Positions 5,646 to 10,539 of a stretch of DNA of 10,539 nucleotides are shown one piece after another. The DNA is taken from the NCBI GenBank assembly GCA_024277475.1, contig JAJRVC010000086.1:1-10539 (forward strand), read 5' to 3'. The DNA is from Deltaproteobacteria bacterium. Its GTDB lineage: Bacteria; Desulfobacterota; Desulfobacteria; Desulfobacterales; JAFDCJ01. How positions within the stretch are numbered: position 1 is the first letter of the stretch; each line of letters begins with the position of its first letter. The notes under the pieces were generated by a model, which was given only the letters and a program-made list of their open reading frames with translations, searched no databases and was not told where the DNA came from. The translations under genes and the position numbers were made by a program.

Positions 5646-6190
5646 ATGGATAATGAAAAAATCCACAAACAGATCCGGGATGCAGAGCGGGAACTTGCTG
5701 CTCTCGATGCGAAAAGAACGGCTCTGCAAGACAAAACGTAGACCTCTCGTTTTTTGGCCAGTCATTTAAAGCCACTAACGTAGGTCTATCAAGCATATTT
5801 ATAGGTGCAGTGCTGGTAACTGTGCTGATTCGAAGAATACTAAGCTCTCTGGATGCCTCGATCGTTGCTGATGCGGAGAATAGTGCTAAGGATACGGTTG
5901 CACCGGAGCCGCAAAAGAAGGACATTGCTCGTAGTAGGGATGTTAATATCCAGCCGTTCTATTGTATGGACGGCAAGGATGACGAGACACTGCGAATGAC
6001 TTTATCACATACAACCGAAGACCAAGCGTCATTGTTGCAGAACCGGATTGTGAATGAACCCCGATATGACATAGCGGCAGAAACGGCCATGAAATTGGAG
6101 AAAGCGCCGATTACTGACATGCCAGAGAAGGCTTTATTCTTTCACGTCGAAAAAAATGTTTCGCCGTCCAGCATTCTATGCCCACGGTGA
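5646..6190 (+). pseudogene. Frameshifted gene for a small membrane-anchored protein (unrecognised)
   Basis: The gene opens well: GGAGG eight bases before ATG at 5646, then a charged helix MDNEKIHKQIRDAERELAAL likely to form a coiled coil, but a TAG at 5739 ends it after 31 residues. In the +2 frame, from about 5735, the sequence continues as NVDLSFFGQSFKATNVGL followed by a clear transmembrane helix (SSIFIGAVLVTVLIRRIL). No ATG precedes that helix in its own frame; the earliest usable start, GTG 5810, lies inside it. A one- or two-base shift near 5735 would join the parts. After the helix comes a polar region with no motif known to me, ending at 6190. It could instead be two unrelated pieces, or a short active peptide plus a dead gene. 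The function is unknown. Confidence 0.45.
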
Positions 6191-6521
6191 GCGTGATTGG
6201 GCGTATGCTTTATACGCTGTAATGGCCACACGTATAGTTTGGGAACAACAAGTGATGCCTCGTCTACGTTCGGTACGTCGGATAACTGGCGCTGCAATTA
6301 CAAGGAAATTGTTGGACTTGGAAGATTTTCACGCTAAAGCCCACGGCATTAGCCCAGAAGAACTTACAAGGTGTACGAGTGAACACCTGTGGCACAAAGT
6401 GGTGTTTGATTATTTTCTGCCTAAAAAAAGGCCGCACGCCGGGGCCTCTTATAATATCGAAAAACAACGGAATGAAATTCTGAAGGAACTTGCTGTAGCT
6501 CTTGCTGCGCGTCGGTCTTGA
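6156..6521 (+). CDS. Hypothetical protein, 121 residues
   Basis: I do not recognise this protein. It begins MFRRPAFYAHGERDWAYALY and is mostly helical and basic, with a tryptophan-rich central part (ERDW, TRIVWEQQ, SEHLWHKVVFDYF) and a lysine/arginine tail. No signal peptide or membrane segment is visible. It overlaps the end of the preceding disrupted frame by 35 bases and has no ribosome site before its ATG, only CGAAAAAA. The frame is open back to about 6115, so it may be a fragment or the continuation of the upstream remnant after a second shift. It may also not be expressed. Confidence 0.35.
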   Translation: MFRRPAFYAHGERDWAYALYAVMATRIVWEQQVMPRLRSVRRITGAAITRKLLDLEDFHAKAHGISPEELTRCTSEHLWHKVVFDYFLPKKRPHAGASYNIEKQRNEILKELAVALAARRS

Positions 6522-6644
6522 TCTTCCGGATTTGGGTACTTTCGACGAGATGGCACACAGAGGAGGGGAATGAGTCCATTCGGCTCAAGCTTAGGCCATG
6601 CCGTCTAACCTTAAATAAAAAATTGGATGGTTCTATCAGTTTTT

Positions 6645-7037
6645 CTAACTTTTGATTCCGGGAATTTTAATTGTCGTCAGGCGGGTATTATAATTGACGC
6701 TGATCACTCCGCCTTTGCCAAACGCACCTGGTTCTACCCTGATTTTCTCAAGGCCATCTACGAAATTTCTCCAGTACAGGTTTACCAAGTCCACTATTTG
6801 CTCATCTATTAGTTCGTCCAAGTTGATTATCTCCCTCAATCTCCTGAAAAATTCTTGTACCTGCCCCGCCAACAGCCGGGCTTTTGATTTGGCAAGTCCG
6901 ACATAACCGGTACCTAAACTATACCTCATTTCAGTTTTACCTACAAACTTTTGTAGGTCTCTGGGGACTGCCATTCGGAAACAATATAAAAAGGGATTTC
7001 GGATTATGTACGAGGGGGATCGGTGGGAGGGCCTCAT
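6645..7037 (-). pseudogene. Truncated tyrosine recombinase (integrase), N-terminal domain only
   Basis: This 130-residue frame contains FRMAVPRDLQKFVGKTEMRY followed by SLGT. That is the hallmark of the N-terminal domain (DUF6538-like) of phage/island tyrosine integrases, pattern FR-x-x-VP-x-DL-x-x-x-x-G-[KR]-x-E-x-x-x-SLGT. A helical stretch follows to residue 70 or so. The core-binding and catalytic domains (the R...H-x-x-R...Y set) are absent; such proteins usually run near 350-450 residues. The ATG at 7037 has GGAG eight bases upstream, so the start is original; an extension to 7124 would run into the tRNA terminator and is rejected. The residues after about 75 may be unrelated readthrough. 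Its place, about 120 bases beyond the 3' end of a tRNA gene, is typical for the integrase of a tRNA-targeted element. No second copy of the tRNA end is visible in the window. Confidence 0.65.
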
Positions 7038-7114
7038 AATACTCACTCCATCTGTAATTTGGGTAACAAGTTTGTGTAACAGATGAAATCGAGTCTTTTT
7101 GGGCCATTTGGCAC

Positions 7115-7139
7115 AAAAAAACATGCTGTAATTACAGCA
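7115..7139 (-). terminator. Rho-independent terminator after tRNA-Leu
   Basis: On the - strand TGCTGT, the loop AATT, and ACAGCA form a 6-bp hairpin (7139-7124, a perfect 16-base palindrome), followed by TG and seven T residues (7121-7115). It lies 17 bases after the tRNA CCA end and should close the gap-tpiA-secG-tRNA transcript. Confidence 0.75.
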
Positions 7140-7155
7140 GGTTAAAGAATAATTT

Positions 7156-7242
7156 TGGTGCCGAAGGCCGGACTTGAACCGGCACGGCTTGTGGCCACTA
7201 CCCCCTCAAGATAGCGTGTCTACCAGATTCCACCACTTCGGC
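7156..7242 (-). tRNA. tRNA-Leu (anticodon GAG), CCA encoded
   Basis: The 87-base gene begins GCCGAAG at 7242 and ends CTTCGGC-A-CCA at 7156, giving a perfect 7-bp acceptor stem. The anticodon stem-loop is CTATC-TTGAGGG-GGTAG, with GAG at the reading positions (codons CUC/CUU). A long variable arm follows, as expected for a class II leucine tRNA, and the T arm carries GGTTCAAGTCC. It lies 28 bases after the secG stop on the same strand and is probably processed from the same transcript. In E. coli leuU, also tRNA-Leu(GAG), likewise follows secG. Confidence 0.95.
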
Positions 7243-7270
7243 ACATTTCAATATAATAGTCGTATAATTT

Positions 7271-7639
7271 CTACTCGGCCTGTTTGGCCGGCTGCGCGTC
7301 GCCGCTTCCGGTTGTCGGCGTTGTGGTTGCCGGCGGTGTGGTCGCCGTGGGGGGTACCGCCTGACTCTCAATGGGCGCCGGTGTACCGGTCACGACCGAT
7401 TCTCCAGTGCGATGACTGGACAGATAAGCAAGCCCAAGTGACGTGACCATGAAAATAATGGCTGCCCCGGTTGTGGCTTTGCTTAGAAATGTAGATGCAC
7501 CGGTGCTGCCGAACAGGGTCTGGCTGGAACCGCCACCGAAGGCGGCCCCCATGTCTGCTCCTTTTCCTGTTTGGAGCAAAACGATCATGATCAGCGCAAT
7601 ACTTACGGCAATATGGATGACAATGAGTAATATCGACAT
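7271..7639 (-). CDS. secG: Protein translocase subunit SecG
   Basis: The small SecYEG channel subunit, which helps SecA-driven protein export across the inner membrane. The protein has 122 residues. MSILLIVIHIAVSIALIMIV is the first membrane helix, then LLQTGKGADMGAAFGGG and SSQTLFGSTGASTFLSK form the conserved cytoplasmic loop, and TTGAAIIFMVTSLGLAYL is the second helix. The C-terminal 45 residues are a Pro/Thr-rich tail that varies between species. The ATG at 7639 is chosen; a TTG at 7654 would add five residues without better support. Upstream lies tpiA, 172 bases away across a repeat-filled gap; downstream is the tRNA. Confidence 0.95.
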   Translation of the reverse strand: MSILLIVIHIAVSIALIMIVLLQTGKGADMGAAFGGGSSQTLFGSTGASTFLSKATTGAAIIFMVTSLGLAYLSSHRTGESVVTGTPAPIESQAVPPTATTPPATTTPTTGSGDAQPAKQAE

Positions 7640-7660
7640 AGTAAACTTTTCCAAAAAAAA

Positions 7661-7782
7661 TTGGAATTCGGAATGCGGAATTCTTAAAAATGAAATAATT
7701 AGTAAAAAATTCTTGAATTCCTAAATTGATTCTCCTGAATCCTTAATTTTTTATCCGTGTTTATCCGTGAAAATCTGTGTTC
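7661..7782. repeat. Mixed heptamer and decamer arrays between tpiA and secG
   Basis: Three blocks follow each other. Positions 7661-7681: TTGGAAT, TCGGAAT, GCGGAAT (7-mers differing at two positions). Positions 7709-7743: ATTCTTG, AATTCCT, AAATTGA, TTCTCCT, GAATCCT (looser 7-mers). Positions 7753-7782: ATCCGTGTTT, ATCCGTGAAA, ATCTGTGTTC (10-mers). The whole gap between two co-oriented genes is built from such words. No promoter or terminator could be recognised here. Confidence 0.7.
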
Positions 7783-7811
7783 TGAAAATATTTATAAACT
7801 CAACAAAATCA

Positions 7812-8570
7812 TTATTTAAATTTAACGATCCGGCTGAACGATTTCGCATCAAGGCTCGCTCCGCCTACCAGCGCTCCGTCAATATCCGGCATTTGCATGA
7901 GTTCAGCGATATTGTCGGGTTTGACGCTGCCACCATACAATATTCTAACAACGTTGGAGAAGGCGACGCCGAAATCCGTCTCAACCAAAGACCGGATATA
8001 CTGATGAACCTCCTGAGCCTGATCCCTGGTGGCCGTTTTTCCGGTGCCAATGGCCCAAACCGGCTCATAGGCAATCACGAGGGCACCCAGATTGTCTGCG
8101 AGATGTCCTTCTAACCCTTTTTTTACCTGTTTGTCAAGCACAGAAAACGTTTGGCCGGCATTACGTTCGGCTTCCGTTTCGCCCACACAAAAAACCGGGA
8201 CCAGTTGGGCATCGATGGCTGCCCGGATTCTTTTGTTAACGGTTTCATCTGTTTCACCAAAAAACTGACGTCTTTCAGAATGGCCGATGATCACATATTG
8301 ACATCCGGCAGATACCAGCATTGCCGCAGATATTTCCCCGGTATAAGCCCCCTCTTTTTCCCAATGCAAATTTTGGGCTCCCAGTCCAACCCGGCTATTT
8401 TTTACAACCTGTGAAACCGGATCAAGGGCGGTGAATACCGGTGCGATCATGATATCCACATCCAGGGTATCTGCAACCAGCTTGACAAGCTCGCCTGCTG
8501 TTTCAACTGCTTCTGAAGATGTTTTATGCATCTTCCAGTTTCCGGCAATAAGCGGCGTACGGTTATCCAT
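7812..8570 (-). CDS. tpiA: Triosephosphate isomerase
   Basis: Interconverts dihydroxyacetone phosphate and glyceraldehyde-3-phosphate in glycolysis. The product is 252 residues, full length. The TIM-barrel active site is complete: Asn11 and Lys13 in AGNWKMHKT, electrophile His97 in VIIGHSERR, base Glu169 in YEPVWAIGTGKTA (with loop 6), and ILYGGSVKPDN binding the phosphate. GGAG stands eight bases before the ATG. The upstream neighbour is gap (92 bases away) and the downstream one is secG; all run in the same direction and are probably one transcript. A pgk gene, often found between gap and tpiA, is not here. Confidence 0.97.
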   Translation of the reverse strand: MDNRTPLIAGNWKMHKTSSEAVETAGELVKLVADTLDVDIMIAPVFTALDPVSQVVKNSRVGLGAQNLHWEKEGAYTGEISAAMLVSAGCQYVIIGHSERRQFFGETDETVNKRIRAAIDAQLVPVFCVGETEAERNAGQTFSVLDKQVKKGLEGHLADNLGALVIAYEPVWAIGTGKTATRDQAQEVHQYIRSLVETDFGVAFSNVVRILYGGSVKPDNIAELMQMPDIDGALVGGASLDAKSFSRIVKFK

Positions 8571-8611
8571 TTTACGATCTCCTTTGTTATCAGATTGCGG
8601 AGGTAAGAAAA

Positions 8612-8660
8612 TCTGATCTCCGACTTCCGACCCCTGATCTCTGACTTCTGACCTCCGTCC
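8612..8660. repeat. Strict heptamer array between gap and tpiA
   Basis: Seven consecutive 7-mers fill 49 bases with no slip in phase: TCTGATC, TCCGACT, TCCGACC, CCTGATC, TCTGACT, TCTGACC, TCCGTCC. The consensus is T-C-[TC]-G-A-[CT]-[CT]. The array begins 42 bases beyond the tpiA start and ends two bases before the gap stop codon, so it makes up more than half of the intergenic RNA between the two coding regions. Confidence 0.85.
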
Positions 8661-8661
8661 T

Positions 8662-9666
8662 CTATAATTCCGCGCCTACCATCGCCGCCAGATCCACCAT
8701 CCGGCTGGAATACCCGGCCTCATTGTCATACCAGGAAAGCACTTTGACCATGTTGCCGATAACGTAAGTGGTGGGTGCATCCACGATGGAGGACAATGCT
8801 GATCCATTAAAATCAATCGAGACCAGGGGAGCATCACTATATCCCAGAATTCCGGACAGGGTTTCTTCGGATGCCTTTTTTAAGGCCTCGTTTACTTCCG
8901 AAACGGTCACCCCCGATTTATCAACGGTTGCAACCAGGTCTATGATGGACACATTGGGTGTCGGGACCCGGATGGCAAGGCCGTTGAGCTTACCTGAAAG
9001 TTCAGGAAGCACCAGGGCCACGGCTTTGGCGGCACCGGTGGTGGTGGGTATCATTGAAAGTGCTGCCGCCCGGGCCCGGCGCAGATCTTTGTGCGGAAAG
9101 TCAAGCAAACGCTGGTCTCCCGTATAAGAGTGGATGGTAGTCATCAGCCCGTGCTGAAAACCGAAATTTTCGAGCAGCACCTTGGCAACCGGCGCCAGGC
9201 AGTTGGTGGTGCACGAGGCGTTGGAGATGATATGATGCTGGCGAGGATCATACTGGTTGGAGTTAACCCCCATGACAATGGTGATATCCGGATCACCGGC
9301 AGGTGCCGATATGATAACTTTGCGGGCACCGGCAGCGAGATGCCTGGCGGCGCTCTCTCGGTCCCGAAAGATTCCGGTACTTTCGGCCACAATATCCACC
9401 CCAAAATCGCCCCAGCCAATTTTTTCCGGGTCTTTTACAGACCGGATTGCAATAGATTTACCGTCGATCTCGATGCTGTCTTCCCTGGCTGTAACCTCCT
9501 CATTCAGCCGACCGTGAACGGAGTCGTATTTCAATAAATAGGCCATCGTCGCCGAATCGGTCAGATCATTGATCGCCGCGACCTCCACATCGGGATGATT
9601 CAGAGAGGCTCGCAACACCATCCGTCCAATTCTACCAAAACCATTGATTCCAAGTTTTATGCTCAT
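8662..9666 (-). CDS. gap: Glyceraldehyde-3-phosphate dehydrogenase, type I
   Basis: Oxidises glyceraldehyde-3-phosphate to 1,3-bisphosphoglycerate with NAD; cytoplasmic tetramer. The product is 334 residues, the standard length. INGFGRIGRMVLRA is the dinucleotide-binding loop; Asp34 (INDL) favours NAD over NADP. Catalytic Cys152 lies in SNASCTTNCLAPV and base His179 in TTIHSYTGDQRLLD. The C-terminal NMVKVLSWYDNEAGYSSRMVDL is also standard in content. The ribosome site is very strong: AAAGGAGG four bases before the ATG at 9666. The gene starts 146 bases after the EIIA stop, with a possible small ORF between. Confidence 0.97.
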   Translation of the reverse strand: MSIKLGINGFGRIGRMVLRASLNHPDVEVAAINDLTDSATMAYLLKYDSVHGRLNEEVTAREDSIEIDGKSIAIRSVKDPEKIGWGDFGVDIVAESTGIFRDRESAARHLAAGARKVIISAPAGDPDITIVMGVNSNQYDPRQHHIISNASCTTNCLAPVAKVLLENFGFQHGLMTTIHSYTGDQRLLDFPHKDLRRARAAALSMIPTTTGAAKAVALVLPELSGKLNGLAIRVPTPNVSIIDLVATVDKSGVTVSEVNEALKKASEETLSGILGYSDAPLVSIDFNGSALSSIVDAPTTYVIGNMVKVLSWYDNEAGYSSRMVDLAAMVGAEL

Positions 9667-9686
9667 TTATCCTCCTTTGTAATTTG

Positions 9687-9809
9687 TTAATAGTTCAGCC
9701 GCCAAAGCACTAATTTTTTCCGCGCCGGTGCTCGAAAAAATGATCTCCGAATTGCAAGAATCAGCTCAAAGTTGGCTCTGTTTAGGGTCGCGATCTTCCA
9801 CCCGTTCAC
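9687..9809 (-). CDS. Possible 40-residue basic ORF between EIIA and gap
   Basis: A GTG at 9809 is preceded by GGAG with seven bases of spacing, the ribosome site lying in the last codons of the EIIA gene. The frame encodes VNGWKIATLNRANFELILAI and a second half rich in Arg/Lys (RRSFFRAPARKK), ending LVLWRLNY. It has no known relatives that I can name, no signal peptide and only one short hydrophobic patch. It may be a translationally coupled small protein, or chance: open frames of 40 codons are common. Confidence 0.3.
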   Translation of the reverse strand: MNGWKIATLNRANFELILAIRRSFFRAPARKKLVLWRLNY

Positions 9810-9812
9810 GAT

Positions 9813-10226
9813 TTAACTCCGTTTGTTACCCTTTAAAATTCCACTGGCCAGAGATATACTCTTTTTGCCGAAGGATTCCAGGTTTGCCGCAAGTTCATCG
9901 AGTTTCAGTTTTTCCCGCTTACTTACAGCCTGGATCAGAATCGGGAGGTTGACACCGGATAACACCTCGATACGACCTTCCTCGAGAAATGAATAACTTA
10001 AGTTGGAGGGGGTGCCCCCGAACATATCAGTCAGGATAAGGACGCCTTCCGGTCCACGCACCTTTTTTATTCCTTGGGAAATTTTGTTGCGTAATTTTTC
10101 AGCGTTTTCATTCAAATCAATGGAAACCGATTCGAGTGATCCGGGTCGGCTGCCGAGAATAAACTCAGCCGCCTCTATCAACGCCTCGCCAAGTTTGCAA
10201 TGTGTCACAATAACAATGCCGGTCAT
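9813..10226 (-). CDS. PTS EIIA component, mannose family
   Basis: A 137-residue cytoplasmic phosphocarrier of the PTS EIIA-Man fold. His9 in IVIVTHCKLGEALIEAAE is the phosphorylated histidine. LILTDMFGGTPSN carries Asp67 and the conserved GG-x-P-x-N loop of this family, and SGVNLPILIQA is the following conserved strand. No EIIB, EIIC or EIID gene is present in the window. Lone EIIA-Man proteins in Desulfobacterota usually belong to an incomplete PTS that regulates metabolism rather than importing sugar (known of the group; inferred here). The ATG at 10226 has only a weak GGTG site. Downstream lies gap on the same strand. Family assignment is secure. Confidence 0.9.
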   Translation of the reverse strand: MTGIVIVTHCKLGEALIEAAEFILGSRPGSLESVSIDLNENAEKLRNKISQGIKKVRGPEGVLILTDMFGGTPSNLSYSFLEEGRIEVLSGVNLPILIQAVSKREKLKLDELAANLESFGKKSISLASGILKGNKRS

Positions 10227-10539
10227 ATATCACCACGCAAATATTTTATTTTCGTAGGCGTTCACGGGTTCAAAGGTTCTGGGTCTGGGTTCAAAGTTCA
10301 GAACAGATTAAGGTGTCTTATCACGGCCTGCATTTCCTAAAAACTCATATGAAACTACATTAAGCCGCTTTGGCTGCCGACAACCGGGTTCGCAAGAAAC
10401 ACCGCCTGGCAGCAACAGTGAATTGATTGAACGTCGAACACCCGCCTGCCATGCAAAGTGCGTTGAGTTAGCGTAATCATTGAGTTATGAATCACAATTA
10501 TTTACTTTGCCTCACACCAGTTTCAAGGCATTGCGGGCA
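10227..10539. other. Gap of 313 bases with no recognised gene, containing a heptamer array
   Basis: On the + strand 10261-10302 reads as six heptamers: TTCACGG, GTTCAAA, GGTTCTG, GGTCTGG, GTTCAAA, GTTCAGA. The words are the reverse-complement type of the GAAC units upstream of glk. Further right, TTGAGTTA occurs twice (10463-10470 and 10480-10487). GCTGCC near 10371 and GGCAGC near 10407 could pair across a long loop. Short open frames on the - strand ending near 10360 have no ribosome site and match nothing I know. No clear promoter for the EIIA gene was found. Confidence 0.55.

Noticed and set aside
5539..5925. 128-residue frame on the - strand opposite the disrupted membrane gene
   Set aside because: No family match or ribosome site; the + strand there shows a membrane helix and a good start instead.
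7038..7124. N-terminal extension of the integrase frame
   Set aside because: It would start inside the tRNA terminator, while ATG 7037 has a well-spaced GGAG.
9091..9537. 148-residue open frame on the + strand across gap
   Set aside because: It is opposite to the conserved dehydrogenase coding sequence; the length is a composition effect.

Overview
The window looks like chromosomal DNA of a Gram-negative, probably anaerobic bacterium. Desulfobacterota (Desulfobacterales-like) is the best guess. This is inference from three things: a MtaA/URO-D-type methyltransferase domain joined to a corrinoid protein, a lone mannose-family PTS EIIA protein near glycolytic genes, and gaps filled with degenerate period-7 repeats. 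No ribosomal RNA is present to confirm it.

Layout. (1) Positions 1-1020 hold the 3' part of a corrinoid/URO-D fusion gene on the + strand. (2) Positions 1271-2245 hold glucokinase (glk) on the - strand, read from an upstream gap containing a period-7 repeat array and two outward-facing TTGACA boxes. (3) Positions 2583-3372 are a gene graveyard: a CHASE2/class III adenylate cyclase remnant on the - strand, shortened by internal deletions, beside a small Hsp20 remnant on the + strand with an in-frame stop. (4) Positions 3480-4190 are AT-rich and carry an orphan ribbon-helix-helix protein and a small lipoprotein with two tryptophan-rich repeats. (5) Positions 4304-5570 hold two toxin-antitoxin-like pairs on the - strand: Phd/VapB-like antitoxin plus PIN toxin, and DUF4258 plus DUF2283. 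(6) Positions 5646-6521 contain a frameshifted small membrane protein gene and an unrecognised ORF on the + strand. (7) Positions 6645-7037 carry the N-terminal stump of a tyrosine recombinase beside a tRNA-Leu gene, so parts 3-6 may lie in an old, decayed integrated island. (8) Positions 7115-10226 are a housekeeping cluster on the - strand, in transcription order EIIA, a possible 40-residue ORF, gap, tpiA, secG, tRNA-Leu(GAG), terminator. (9) Positions 10227-10539 have no recognised gene.

The working genes fall into two sets. Glk, Gap, TpiA and EIIA belong to sugar metabolism and its control, and SecG belongs to the Sec translocon. The accessory centre is toxin-antitoxin modules, remnants and small unknown proteins. 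The most unusual signal is in the gaps: at least five hold degenerate arrays with a strict 7-base (sometimes 10-base) period, and each gap has its own unit sequence.
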